Below are positions 16,429 to 24,966 of a stretch of 64,000 nucleotides of DNA, piece by piece. Both the position numbers and the translations under genes were made by a program. Under the pieces are notes generated by a model, which saw only the letters and a list, made by a program, of their open reading frames with translations, made no database searches and was not told the origin of the DNA. Within the stretch, counting starts at the first letter, position 1, and every line of letters starts with the position of its first letter. Where the stretch lies: contig NZ_RJAC01000009.1 of assembly GCF_003999975.1 (NCBI RefSeq), positions 62,001 through 126,000 of the forward strand, in the 5' to 3' direction. This DNA comes from Actinoplanes solisilvae. GTDB taxonomy: Bacteria; Actinomycetota; Actinomycetes; Mycobacteriales; Micromonosporaceae.

Positions 16429-16653
16429 TCACGAAGAGCGCTTCACGATGTGCTTGACGTCCGCCATGTATTGATCGGCGGCGTTCGACGACTCCTCCGG
16501 CGTGCTCCCGGCCTGGCGGGCGACCATGTACGCCGCGTACCAGTCCCACCAGTTGTGCGGCGGCGTGACCGCTTCGAAGGCGCCGTGGTGCTCGGCCGTC
16601 TCGAAGAGCAGCGCCGCCTGGGCCGCGACGGTGTCGTTGTTCAGCGTGCTCAT
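16429..16653 (-). CDS. Small conserved protein (74 aa), function unknown
   Basis: ATG at 16653 is preceded by GGGAGG at a good distance. The protein is soluble and helical; AEHHGAFEAVTPPHNWWDWY followed by AAYMVARQAGSTPEE and a final AADQYMADVKHI resembles a small family seen widely in actinomycetes with no assigned role. It is the first gene of the group that continues, after 67 bases, with the oxoamine synthase. An upstream extension of the frame has no ribosome site and is Pro/Arg-rich, so it was dropped. Confidence 0.75.
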   Translation of the reverse strand: MSTLNNDTVAAQAALLFETAEHHGAFEAVTPPHNWWDWYAAYMVARQAGSTPEESSNAADQYMADVKHIVKRSS

Positions 16654-16780
16654 GCTGTCTACCTCCCGTGTTGTGGTGCCCGGCTTTCCGCCAGTCTCCA
16701 CGCCGCCGATCGCCGGGCGTTCACGGATGAGTCGCTGATCACCCGCTGAGTGGTCAATGGGCCGGGAGGCCGGCGGACGG

Positions 16781-17575
16781 TCAGTGGGCCGGGGAGGCCA
16801 CGGAGTAACCGGCCGGACGGGCCGAGACGCCACGTGGGGCGGCCGGGCTTGCATACACGGCGGCGGTGCGGGACTCGTGGCGCAGGCTCGAGGCGGCGCG
16901 GCGGGCCTTTTCGACGTCGTGGCTCGCGCGGCGTTCGGCGGCGACGGCCTGGTCGTAGCGGTGGCGTCGCCACGCGACCGAGGCGCGGGCGATGACGAGC
17001 TGCTGGTCGGCCGGGTGCAGTCGGGGGTCCCAGCCGTTGCGAGCGGCGAGGGCGTCGGTCAGCGCCTCGGCGGGCAGGTCGCCGCGGGCCACGGCAGCCG
17101 ACACCTCGCGGTGCAGGAAGCGTTCGCGGGTCGCGTACTCGTCGGGGGTCCGCAGCGACCAGGTCGTGCCCCACGCGGCGGCCGCGGCGGCGGTACGCAG
17201 TCCGGCGTCGGCTTCCAGCCAGGCGCGGTAGGCGTCGTCGCGGTCGGTCTCGGAACGCTCCCACAGTTCCTGCCACTGCTGGGCGGCGGCGTCGGCCCGG
17301 TCGGCGGCGACGCGCACCTCGGCGGCGTACTGCTGGGCGCGAGTGGCCTCAGCGGTGGCCTGCTGGTCGGCGCGGGCAGCCTCTTCGGCCCGCCGGCGTA
17401 GCTCGGCGCCCCGGCCCCGCAGGGCGACGACGAACTGCTGCGCCGAGTGCCGGGGCCGGGACATCGCCTCGGGGCTGCCGAGCAGCAGCAACGCGGGGAA
17501 GGTCAGCAGCAACAGGGTGGCCCAGATGGCCATCGGGGCGGGCTGGGTGAGAAGCATTTCGGCAACCGTGTTCAC
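16781..17575 (-). CDS. Membrane-anchored coiled-coil protein
   Basis: 264 residues. One transmembrane helix near the N-terminus (APMAIWATLLLLTFPALLLL) is followed by an Ala/Arg/Glu-rich coiled coil (about 50-130), a helical region with WGTTWSLRTPDEYATRERFL, and an Ala/Arg-rich end. The likely topology is a short outside N-terminus with the bulk in the cytoplasm. GTG at 17575 is the annotated start; the ribosome site is weak. I do not recognise a named family, although similar proteins are common in Micromonosporaceae and Streptomyces. It shares its strand with the next membrane protein gene 78 bases upstream. Confidence 0.75.
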   Translation of the reverse strand: MNTVAEMLLTQPAPMAIWATLLLLTFPALLLLGSPEAMSRPRHSAQQFVVALRGRGAELRRRAEEAARADQQATAEATRAQQYAAEVRVAADRADAAAQQWQELWERSETDRDDAYRAWLEADAGLRTAAAAAAWGTTWSLRTPDEYATRERFLHREVSAAVARGDLPAEALTDALAARNGWDPRLHPADQQLVIARASVAWRRHRYDQAVAAERRASHDVEKARRAASSLRHESRTAAVYASPAAPRGVSARPAGYSVASPAH

Positions 17576-17653
17576 GATGAGATCCGTTCGTCCGCGAGGT
17601 CGTCCTGGGGAGGGCTGCGACCATGCGGACGGGGTTGAGCGCCCCGCGGATGG

Positions 17654-18043
17654 TCAGGCGGACGCGAGCGGAGGAGCGCGGGAACCGCTGACGCCCGCGG
17701 CGAACCGCGTCAGGAGGAGGCGCGTGGTGTCGCCGGGCGGCTCGGCCGATGACCGGGCGGCCACGGGCGGCCGGGCCGGGACGCGGGCACCGATTGCGGC
17801 GATTGCCAGAGCAGCAGTCGCGAGGGCAACGGCGGCGAGAGCAATGAGGACCGCGGCGAAGACCGTGCTCGATGTTCGCACGGCTGCGGTGGTCAGCACG
17901 GCCGCCAGCGCCGGGACGAGGGCCGCGAAGAAGGACGTCCACAGAGGCGCCGCGGCCAGCGCCGCGAGCATGGCGGACAGCGAGGGCACGGAGATCGCCC
18001 CGCGCGCACCGCCCGTCTGCATGAGTCCAACGTAGCGGTTCAT
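17654..18043 (-). CDS. Small Ala-rich membrane protein
   Basis: 129 residues, mostly Ala, Val, Leu and Thr, with two or three hydrophobic segments between residues 20 and 90 (LSAMLAALAAAPLWTSFFAA, then AVLIALAAVALATAALAIAA) and a Pro/Arg/Ser-rich cytoplasmic tail. ATG 18043 has GGGGGA upstream; ATG 18023 is an alternative. It probably forms a unit with the coiled-coil membrane protein downstream. No family was recognised. Confidence 0.65.
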   Translation of the reverse strand: MNRYVGLMQTGGARGAISVPSLSAMLAALAAAPLWTSFFAALVPALAAVLTTAAVRTSSTVFAAVLIALAAVALATAALAIAAIGARVPARPPVAARSSAEPPGDTTRLLLTRFAAGVSGSRAPPLASA

Positions 18044-18137
18044 CGACCGATCCCCCAGCGCACCACTCGGGTGACCGGCCGTTTTGTCCGGCGATCATGC
18101 GGGTAGGCAGGGCGGGAACCCGTTGGAGGAGATCTTG

Positions 18138-18320
18138 ATGCTGACGCAGGGCGTTTCGTCGGACCCCGACCGTTATCCGCCGCTCGACCCGGGCGCGCCG
18201 ATTCCCGACGATCCGGGCGAGCTGGAGCCGGGCAGCCCGGACACGCTGCCCCCGGCGCCGGTCGAGCCGCTGGTCGAGCCGGTCGAACCCGATCCCGAGG
18301 GCATCCCCGAGCCGGCGTGA
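18138..18320 (+). CDS. Small Pro/Glu-rich acidic protein (60 aa)
   Basis: ATG at 18138 follows a strong GGAGGAGA ribosome site by six bases. The product is about one quarter proline with many Glu and Asp residues (PPLDPGAPIPDDPGELEPGS and EPLVEPVEPDPEGIPEPA). It is probably disordered and cytoplasmic. It resembles in style the 59-residue protein at 62446-62625. Function unknown. Confidence 0.65.
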   Translation: MLTQGVSSDPDRYPPLDPGAPIPDDPGELEPGSPDTLPPAPVEPLVEPVEPDPEGIPEPA

Positions 18321-18356
18321 TCCGGGGTTTCTGTACCGGGCGGTTACCATTGGTGG

Positions 18357-18965
18357 ATGACCAGCACGACGCGGGAGCGGGGCCGGCCGCGAGAATTCGA
18401 CGCGGACGAGGCGCTCGACCGCGCCATCGTGGTGTTCTGGCAGCACGGGTACGAGGGCGCCTCGCTGGGCGACCTGACCGAGGCGATGGGCATCAACCGG
18501 CCCAGCCTCTACGCGGCGTACGGCAACAAGGAACAGCTCTTCCGGCGTGCGGTGACCCGGTACGCCGAGGTCGACATGGCCTACGTCCGCGAGGCGCTCG
18601 CGCAGCCCACCGCGTACGGGGTGATCGAAAAGCTGTTGCGGGACAACGCCGACGCGCTGACCCGGCCCGATCGGCCCGCCGGTTGCCTGTCGATCCAGGG
18701 CGGTATAGCGAGCGGCAGCGACGACGGCGAGATCGCGCGGTTCCTGGCCGACAGCCGTCGCGGCGGTGAGCGGGCCCTGGCCGAGCGGCTGAAGCGCGCG
18801 GTCGACGAGGGTGACCTGCCCGCCGGCACCGACGCCGCCACCCTCGCCCGTTATGTGATGACCGTCAGTGAGGGCAACGCCGTGCACGCCGCCGCGGGGG
18901 TCGACCGGGCCAGTCTGCAGGCCACGGTCGACCTCGCCCTGCGAGCGCTTCCTACTACCGCTTGA
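18357..18965 (+). CDS. TetR/AcrR-family regulator
   Basis: 202 residues. The N-terminal helix-turn-helix starts GRPREFDADEALDRAIVVFW and continues GYEGASLGDLTEAMGINRPS with LYAAYGNKEQLFRRA, typical of the group that resembles AcrR/YxaF regulators. The C-terminal half is an all-helical ligand pocket with AGCLSIQGG, common in this subgroup. ATG 18357 lies six bases after TACCAT (18345-18350) with no Shine-Dalgarno sequence, so the mRNA is probably leaderless. Its stop overlaps the convergent LLM oxidoreductase by 11 bases. The target gene is not evident. Confidence 0.9.
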   Translation: MTSTTRERGRPREFDADEALDRAIVVFWQHGYEGASLGDLTEAMGINRPSLYAAYGNKEQLFRRAVTRYAEVDMAYVREALAQPTAYGVIEKLLRDNADALTRPDRPAGCLSIQGGIASGSDDGEIARFLADSRRGGERALAERLKRAVDEGDLPAGTDAATLARYVMTVSEGNAVHAAAGVDRASLQATVDLALRALPTTA

Positions 18966-19896
18966 CGAGCGGGCTGAGCGCCTCGCCGACCGCGGTGACC
19001 ACGCCGGGGCGGTGGCCGTTGGCGATCAGGTTGATGCAGATGCCGTCGACGCCCGCGTCGAGGATGCGTTCCTGCACCTGGTCGGCCACCTGGTCGGGGG
19101 TGCCGACGAAGGCGCGGCTGCGGCGGTCGTCGGGAATCAGCTCGCCGAGTTCCTTGGCCTCCCGCTCGGTCTCGCCGACCATGCCCATGATCAGGAAGCT
19201 GGTGGGCAGCGTGGCCGGGTCACGGCCGATCTCCTCGCAGCGCTGACGCAGCACCGAGACCTTGCGGGGCAGGTCGTCCAGGTCGCAGATGATGTTCATG
19301 TGGTCGGCGAACCGGGCCGCCAGCCGGAACGTCTTCTGCTCGCCGGCGCCACCCAGCATGATCGGCACGGACGGGCGTACGCGCGGGTTGTTCATGGCGC
19401 CCCGGGCCGTGTACCACTTGCCGTCGAGGTGACCCTTCTCGCCCTTGAGCATGGGCGCGATGATCGTGAGCGCCTCCTCGAGCCGCTCGAAGCGCTGCCC
19501 GAACGTGCCGAACTCGAAGCCCATGTCGTGGTGCTCCCGCTCGAACCAGCCCGCGCCGATGCCCAGCACGGCCCGGCCCTTCGAGACGACGTCGAGCGTC
19601 GTCACGGTCTTGGCCAGCAGAGCCGGATTGCGGTAGGTGTTGCCGCTGACCAGCGCGGACAGTTGAACCGTGGACGTGGCCGAGGCGAGCGCGCCGAGCG
19701 TCGTGTAGGCCTCGAGCATGTTGTCCTCGGGCTGGCCGAGGCCCGGCAGTTGATAGAAGTGGTCCATCACCAGAACGGTGTCGAACCCGGCCGCCTCGGC
19801 CTCCCGGGCCTGCGCCGCGACGGTGTCGAAAAGGTCCACCTCAGCGACGCCGGGGTAGGTGAAATTCGGAATCTGGTACCCGAGCCGGATGGTCAC
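18955..19896 (-). CDS. LLM-class F420-dependent oxidoreductase
   Basis: 313-residue luciferase-like TIM-barrel enzyme. Family marks are RLGYQIPNFTYPG at the start, AAGFDTVLVMDHFYQLPGLG, the Ser-containing TSTVQLSALVSGNTYRNP, and VLGIGAGWFEREH. C-terminal text AFVGTPDQVADQVQERILDA matches F420-dependent members (TIGR03560-like). Such enzymes transfer hydride to or from diverse small molecules; the substrate is unknown. GTG 19896 has GGAGG six bases upstream and sits at the normal family start. It diverges from a TetR gene across two palindromic operators, so it is probably repressed by that TetR and induced by its substrate. Confidence 0.92.
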   Translation of the reverse strand: MTIRLGYQIPNFTYPGVAEVDLFDTVAAQAREAEAAGFDTVLVMDHFYQLPGLGQPEDNMLEAYTTLGALASATSTVQLSALVSGNTYRNPALLAKTVTTLDVVSKGRAVLGIGAGWFEREHHDMGFEFGTFGQRFERLEEALTIIAPMLKGEKGHLDGKWYTARGAMNNPRVRPSVPIMLGGAGEQKTFRLAARFADHMNIICDLDDLPRKVSVLRQRCEEIGRDPATLPTSFLIMGMVGETEREAKELGELIPDDRRSRAFVGTPDQVADQVQERILDAGVDGICINLIANGHRPGVVTAVGEALSPLVKR

Positions 19897-19911
19897 GACT
19901 GCCTCCGTCGA

Positions 19912-19952
19912 TGTAAGAGCCTTCTTACAAGGTAATGTAAGAGACGACTTAC
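19912..19952. promoter_or_regulatory. Double palindromic TetR operator
   Basis: Two copies of GTAAG-N6-CTTAC lie at 19913-19928 and 19937-19952, 24 bases apart. The first is extended to a perfect TGTAAGA-N4-TCTTACA palindrome (19912-19929). They fill the space between the divergent LLM oxidoreductase and TetR genes. Confidence 0.8.
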
Positions 19953-19979
19953 TTGCGCGCAAACAGAACCGGAGGAGAT

Positions 19980-20516
19980 GTGGGTTACCACCACGGCGAC
20001 CTTCCCGCGGCTCTGATCCGCACGAGCTTCGAGGTGCTGGCCGACTGTGGCCTGCGGCGCTTCTCGGTCGCGGCCGTCGCCCGGCGCGCGGGGGTGAGTT
20101 CGGCCGCTCCCTACCGGCACTTTCCCGATCGCGATCATTTGCTGAGCGCGGTCTCCGGGGTCGCCGCCCGGGAACTGCGCGAGGCGATCGAGGCGGCCGG
20201 TTCGCTCGCCGAGGCCGCGGGGGCGTACGTGCGCTATGTCGCCCGCACCGGGGCCGGCTTCCACGTGATCTTCGCGCCCGAGCTCTATGCCGTGCCCGAC
20301 GACGAACGGCGGGAGCAGACGCGGGCGCTGATGACGACGCTGATCGACCTGGCCGGGGACGTCTCCTACGAGCGGTCGCTGCATCGGGTCGAGGCGACGA
20401 TCGCGGTCGCGCACGGCTTCACGTCGCTGTTCGCCGACGGCTTCTACACCAAACACACGGCCTCGGTCGAGGACATCGCGGCGCGGGCGGTGGCGGCAGC
20501 GACACTGCTGGACTGA
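19980..20516 (+). CDS. TetR/AcrR-family repressor
   Basis: 178 residues. The start VGYHHGDLPAALIRTSFEVL is the usual opening of this TetR subgroup; the helix-turn-helix continues RFSVAAVARRAGVSSAAPYR with HFPDRDHLLSAV. The C-terminal half matches the TetR_C ligand-binding fold with AYVRYVARTGAGFHVIFAPE. I chose GTG 19980, behind GGAGGAG, over a TTG at 19953 that would fall inside the second operator. It diverges from the F420-type oxidoreductase across two identical palindromes, so it very likely represses both genes. Confidence 0.88.
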   Translation: MGYHHGDLPAALIRTSFEVLADCGLRRFSVAAVARRAGVSSAAPYRHFPDRDHLLSAVSGVAARELREAIEAAGSLAEAAGAYVRYVARTGAGFHVIFAPELYAVPDDERREQTRALMTTLIDLAGDVSYERSLHRVEATIAVAHGFTSLFADGFYTKHTASVEDIAARAVAAATLLD

Positions 20517-20625
20517 TTCCGCCCGGGGCCGCCCGTTGCCCATGGGTGCCGGGTTTCTGCCCGGGGCAACCGGGACGCACCGCCACGGCCCCGGAACAGC
20601 TCCTCGCGCGCCGGACTCTTGCCGG

Positions 20626-21741
20626 GTGACGACACGACAGGAACTCCGACCGAATCACCGGATTCGCGCCCGAGCCCGCCGGGCCATCACCGCACCCCTC
20701 GCCGCGGCGCTCGCGGCCGGCCTGGTGGTCACCGCCGGAGCCGTCCCGGTCCAGGCCGCGCCGCCCGCGGTCGCCGGGACCTGGTCGGCGCTGATGTACC
20801 GCAGCCTCACCCGCCCGCAGACCGCCACCACCCTGCGCACGACGATCGCCACCCAGCAGGCCACCGTGGTGACCCGCACCGGCGAGATCGCCAAGGCCAC
20901 CACCCGCAACACCGCCGCGCAGACCGGGCTGACGACCGCCACCACCGCCGTGACCGCCGCCCGCGCCCGCCAGACCTACGCACTGACCAGCCTGGCCACC
21001 GCCAAGACCGCCCTGACCACCGCCCAGGCCGCCCAGAAGAAGGCCAAGACCGCGAAGAAGCGTACGGCGGCCGCCGCGGCGACGACGAAGGCCAAGAACG
21101 TGGTGGCCGCCGCGACCAGGACCCTGACCGCACGCCAGACCCAGACCCGCGAGGCCGTGACGGCCCTGACGACCGCGCAGGTCGAGACGCGTACGGCGGC
21201 GGCTCTGCTCGTCAACGCCACCGCCGCCCGCGAGTCGGCCGCGGCCGCGGTGCGCGCGACCCAGCAGCGGCTCGCCCTGCTGCCCCCGGCGGAGACTTTG
21301 GCCGGGCAGGCCTCGGTGCTCAGCAAGGACGTCGTCGCCCAGGCCCGCACCGGGTTCGCGGTCACCGACACGACGACGGTTTACGGCACGACCGTGCACA
21401 AGAACGTGGCGTACGCCTTCAAGCGCATGGTCGACGACGCCAAGCGCAGCGGCATCGTCCTCAGCGGCGGCGGCTTCCGCACGAAGCAGCGCCAGATCGA
21501 ACTCCGCAAGATCAACGGCTGTCCTGACGTGTGGCTGGCGCCGTCGTCGTCGTGCCGCGTGCCGACCGCGATCCCCGGGCGCTCGCTGCACGAGCTGGGC
21601 ATGGCGATCGACATCTCGTCCGGCGGCAAAACGTTGACCCGCTCAAGCCCCGCCTTCAAGTGGTTGTCCGTCAACGCGAAGAAGTACGGCTTCGTCAACC
21701 TGCCGTCGGAAGCCTGGCACTGGAGCATCACCGGCGGCTGA
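20626..21741 (+). CDS. Secreted M15-family (VanY-like) D,D-carboxypeptidase
   Basis: 371 residues. A twin-Arg-rich start and hydrophobic run end at a signal cleavage site near PVQAAPP. Residues about 60-230 are a Thr/Ala-rich heptad region that should form a long coiled coil, as in several actinobacterial cell-wall hydrolases. The C-terminal peptidase M15 domain has the metal ligands of SLHELGMAIDISSGG (His and Asp) and EAWHWS (His). It should trim the terminal D-Ala of peptidoglycan stem peptides outside the membrane. GTG 20626 gives the proper signal peptide; the longer frame upstream has none. Its last 99 bases overlap the convergent WYL regulator. Confidence 0.88.
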   Translation: MTTRQELRPNHRIRARARRAITAPLAAALAAGLVVTAGAVPVQAAPPAVAGTWSALMYRSLTRPQTATTLRTTIATQQATVVTRTGEIAKATTRNTAAQTGLTTATTAVTAARARQTYALTSLATAKTALTTAQAAQKKAKTAKKRTAAAAATTKAKNVVAAATRTLTARQTQTREAVTALTTAQVETRTAAALLVNATAARESAAAAVRATQQRLALLPPAETLAGQASVLSKDVVAQARTGFAVTDTTTVYGTTVHKNVAYAFKRMVDDAKRSGIVLSGGGFRTKQRQIELRKINGCPDVWLAPSSSCRVPTAIPGRSLHELGMAIDISSGGKTLTRSSPAFKWLSVNAKKYGFVNLPSEAWHWSITGG

Positions 21742-22695
21742 ACTTCCGTCGACGGCCACACTTATGTGGGCGAGTTCGCCGCAGTCGGCGGACACAACTC
21801 CGTCGGCGGCGTTACCGAACCGGCGGGCCAGGGTCGCGAAAGCGTCCTTGAGCTCGCCGGGTCCGACGACTTCGAGCTCGGCGTCGAACCGGCCGAACGC
21901 CACGGCCAGGCTCGTCCACGACCAGCTCGTCAGTGTGAGCCGGGTGCGGCCGGGGTCGATCGCTTCGACGACGCCGTCGCGGGTATGGGCGGCTACCGTC
22001 GCGGCGGGCCGGTCGACGATCACGGTGCCCCGGCAAGCGGCCGGGCGAAAACTGCCTTCGACGTACGCCGTGACGTCGCCACCGGGGATCTCGCGCGGGG
22101 CGAAACACGGGCCGGTGGGCGCACGCGGGTCGATCCTGTCGACGCGGAACGTGCGCCAATCGTCGCGGTCGAGGTCCCAGGCGATCAGGTACCAGCGGCC
22201 GCCGCGCAGGACCACGTGGTGCGGTTCGGCGCGGCGCCGGCGGTCCTGGTAGTCGAAACGGAGGACCTCGCGGGCGTGCACGGCGGCGCTGATCGCGAGC
22301 AGGACGCCGGTCTCGAGCTCGGTCTGCGGGTCGGCCGTGCTGACGCGCAACGATTCGACGCGGTGGCGCAGCCGGGGCGGGAGCACCTGCCGCACGGTGG
22401 TCAGCGCGCGGGCGGCCGCGTCGCCCGGGGAGGTCTGCAGCGCGAGGACGAGGGCGACGGCCTGCTCGTCGTCGAACAGCAACGGCGGCATCCGGGTGCC
22501 CGCGGCCAGCCGGTAGCCGCCGTCCGGGCCTTTGATCGCCGCGATCGGGTAGCCGAGTTCCCGGAGCCGGTCGACGTCGCGCCGGACCGTACGCGGACTG
22601 ACCTCGAGACGCTCGGCGAGCAGGGCACCTGGCCAGTCGCGCCGCGCCTGCAACAGCGAGAGCAGAGCGAGCAGTCGTCCCGAAGTCTTCGGCAT
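21643..22695 (-). CDS. YafY-type WYL-domain transcriptional regulator
   Basis: 350 residues. The helix-turn-helix opens SGRLLALLSLLQARRDWPG and LEVSPRTVRRDVDRLRELGY; the middle and C-terminal WYL region contains VLRFDYQDRRRRAEPHHVVL and GGRWYLIAWDLDRDDWRTFR. Family members sense a nucleic-acid or nucleotide ligand and often control a divergent gene, here the VOC-family protein. ATG 22695 starts at the normal family position; a CACCAT hexamer seven bases upstream and no ribosome site suggest a leaderless mRNA. The last 33 codons overlap the carboxypeptidase gene tail to tail; this extra tail is not part of the conserved domain. Confidence 0.88.
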   Translation of the reverse strand: MPKTSGRLLALLSLLQARRDWPGALLAERLEVSPRTVRRDVDRLRELGYPIAAIKGPDGGYRLAAGTRMPPLLFDDEQAVALVLALQTSPGDAAARALTTVRQVLPPRLRHRVESLRVSTADPQTELETGVLLAISAAVHAREVLRFDYQDRRRRAEPHHVVLRGGRWYLIAWDLDRDDWRTFRVDRIDPRAPTGPCFAPREIPGGDVTAYVEGSFRPAACRGTVIVDRPAATVAAHTRDGVVEAIDPGRTRLTLTSWSWTSLAVAFGRFDAELEVVGPGELKDAFATLARRFGNAADGVVSADCGELAHISVAVDGSSAAGDAPVPGFRRQVDEAVLLRVDGQPLEGGA

Positions 22696-22758
22696 GACTT
22701 TGATGGTGCCGGAAGAAGAGGACACAACCTGGCCTCTTCACCCGCGATCGTGGCTCCC

Positions 22759-23166
22759 ATGACGATCACGACAACGACCCACGTCAACTTCCGCGGCGAC
22801 GCCCGGGCGGCGCTCGAGTTCTACCGCTCGGTCTTCGGCGGCGACCTGGCCCTGGTCACCTATGCCGACGCGCACAACGTGCAGGACCCGGCCGACACCG
22901 ACCGCATCACCTGGGGTCAGGTCTCCGGCAACGGCTTCCACGTCATGGCGTACGACGTCCCGGCCGGGCGGACCGACGACGCCGGCTTCTTCGTCTCGGT
23001 CCGCGGCACGGACGCCGACGAACTGACGGCGTACTGGAAGGACCTGGCCCAGGGCTCGACGATCGTGCAGGACCTCGGGCCGGCCGGCTGGTCGCCGCTC
23101 TACGGCATGCTGCGCGACCGCTTCGGCGTGACCTGGATCCTCGACGTCGCCCCGGCCGCCGCTTAG
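22759..23166 (+). CDS. VOC-family (PhnB/glyoxalase-like) protein
   Basis: 135 residues of the PhnB type. THVNFRGDARAALEFYRSVF is the standard opening, followed by ITWGQVSGNGFHVMAYDVPA and the ending GMLRDRFGVTWILDV. Proteins of this type are small metal-binding dimers whose activity is often unknown; some act in resistance or small-molecule conversion. ATG 22759 is the family start. It diverges from the WYL regulator, which is the usual neighbour of such genes and probably its controller. Confidence 0.9.
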   Translation: MTITTTTHVNFRGDARAALEFYRSVFGGDLALVTYADAHNVQDPADTDRITWGQVSGNGFHVMAYDVPAGRTDDAGFFVSVRGTDADELTAYWKDLAQGSTIVQDLGPAGWSPLYGMLRDRFGVTWILDVAPAAA

Positions 23167-23285
23167 CCGCCTCGCGATCGCCGCTGACGAAGTCGTCGAG
23201 GTGCCGACCGCTCGGCGCGGAGGCGGGCATGCTCGGCCTGTAGCGGCCGGCTTCACTGTGGCCGCCTTGCTCGCGGCTCACTGAG

Positions 23286-24740
23286 TCACGGCTCAACCGG
23301 CGTCAGCGGCAGCACCGGAAACGTGTGGTCCTGCCAGATCCGTCGCGAGACCTCCTCCGGGTACGGGGTCACCGCTGCCTCGGTGTCGAAGATGCGGGTG
23401 AGGCGCCGCGTGGTGTCGTACGCGGGCCAGCCGGGGTTGCCGTCGGCGGCGAAACCCGTCCAGGCTGTCCGCATCTCGGCGGACAACTTCTCGGCCTCGG
23501 GGGTCGGGGTCTCGCCGAGGAGCAGGGCGGGCTGGCCGCGGTCGAGGTTGCCGAACACCAGCGGCACGTCGAGGCCGTGGCACGCGCCGAGGGCGCCGCC
23601 CATGCCGGGCGCCGGCCACGTCAGCTCGTACGCGTGGACGCGCCCGCCACCGAGGGCCTGCGACTCGGCGAGATGCTGGCTGGGCATGCGGAACAGCCAG
23701 TCGGAATGGACCAGTTCGTACAGCTCCTCCGGGCTCGCCTCCGGGTATCCGGCCTCGGGGGCGAGAACGGCCAGGGCTTCGTACGCCTGCTCCTGTGATA
23801 TCTGACCGAGAAGCCCGTCGATGGCGGTGAACAGCCGCTGCTCGTCGCGGGTGTGGCCGACGAGCAGGTCGATGTCCCGGCCCGCGCCGCCGGACAGCGC
23901 CACCCACGGGGTGACCGGCAGAACGTCCCCGTCGACGACCGGAGAGAAGAGAATCTTCCGGTACGCCGCCCGGCCCCAGCGCGCCGTCCGTCCGGTGATG
24001 GTGGCAGTGATCGACTCGGACGCGAGCACCAGCAACGCCGGGTCGACGGTCGCGAACTCCGTCGCGGGCACCCCCAGCTCGGCGGCGTGCGCGGTGGCGA
24101 TGTCCGCGGCGAGTTCCGGGGAGAAGAACGTGCCCGGAACGCTCTGGGCGACGGCCCGCCGGAACAGCCCGGCCGCTCGCGGCATCGCCAGCAGGGCCGC
24201 GACGGAGCCGCCCCCGGCCGACTCCCCGAAGACCGTGACCCGGCCCGGGTCCCCGCCGAAGCGTTCGATGTTGTCGCGCACCCATTCGAGCGCGGCGACC
24301 TGGTCGAGCAGCCCCCGATTGGGCGGGGCGCCCGCGATGAGCCCGAAGCCCTCGAACCCGACCCGATAGTTGAACGTCACCACGACCACGCCGCCGTCCC
24401 GCGCGAGACGCCGCCCGTCGAACTCGGGGCTGCCCGACGCGCCGAACACGTAGCCGCCACCGTGGATCCAGACCATGACCGGCAGCCGCGCCGACCCGAG
24501 GTCAGGTGACCAGACGTTGACTGTCAGCCAGTCGCCGGTCGTGTCGAACTGATCAGCCTGCGGCGGTGGCGGCCCGTACTTTGTTGCGGGTCGCACTCCG
24601 TCCCAGCGAGGGACCGGCCGTGGCGCGCCGAACCGAAGCGCCCCTGTCGGCGCCTCGGCGAACGGGATACCCCGGAACACCGCCACGCCGGCGTCGTCCT
24701 CGCCGCGAACAATCCCCGACCCTGTACGAACCTCAGCCAT
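23286..24740 (-). CDS. Type B carboxylesterase/lipase
   Basis: 484-residue alpha/beta hydrolase of the PnbA/cholinesterase group. It has the oxyanion-hole HGGGYVFG, the nucleophile elbow TVFGESAGGG, a Glu/Asp region near LLVGHTRDEQRLF, and the catalytic His in LGACHGLDVPLVFG. VFRGIPFAEAPTGALRFGAP is the classic N-terminal motif. There is no signal peptide, so it is probably cytoplasmic and hydrolyses small esters. ATG 24740 has GGGAGGG upstream. It stands alone on its strand. Confidence 0.93.
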   Translation of the reverse strand: MAEVRTGSGIVRGEDDAGVAVFRGIPFAEAPTGALRFGAPRPVPRWDGVRPATKYGPPPPQADQFDTTGDWLTVNVWSPDLGSARLPVMVWIHGGGYVFGASGSPEFDGRRLARDGGVVVVTFNYRVGFEGFGLIAGAPPNRGLLDQVAALEWVRDNIERFGGDPGRVTVFGESAGGGSVAALLAMPRAAGLFRRAVAQSVPGTFFSPELAADIATAHAAELGVPATEFATVDPALLVLASESITATITGRTARWGRAAYRKILFSPVVDGDVLPVTPWVALSGGAGRDIDLLVGHTRDEQRLFTAIDGLLGQISQEQAYEALAVLAPEAGYPEASPEELYELVHSDWLFRMPSQHLAESQALGGGRVHAYELTWPAPGMGGALGACHGLDVPLVFGNLDRGQPALLLGETPTPEAEKLSAEMRTAWTGFAADGNPGWPAYDTTRRLTRIFDTEAAVTPYPEEVSRRIWQDHTFPVLPLTPVEP

Positions 24741-24966
24741 CGTCCTCGTCCCTCCCCCCGCCGGATTGTGCCGCCGGGCTCGCGGGCCGGCCAGCGGTTT
24801 TCGATACCCGGCGACGGTCTCCCGCCGCCCCATCCCGATGTCCGAGGCCGGCTAACGCGGATCGGCCGTGTCCCACGCCGCGACCTCGGGCGACAGCTCG
24901 ACGCGCGAGACAGTACGTACGATCCTCAGACCTCGGATGGAGCTGAGGGGCCGACGCCGCGACAGC

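Noticed and set aside
20517..20625. Possible c-di-AMP (ydaO-type) riboswitch before the secreted carboxypeptidase
   Set aside because: Such riboswitches often precede cell-wall hydrolases in actinobacteria, and hairpins are present, but I could not find the conserved core sequence. A covariance-model search would decide.
23243..23265. GCGGCC-N11-GGCCGC as a terminator after the VOC gene
   Set aside because: Short GC arms with a long loop are expected by chance at this base composition.
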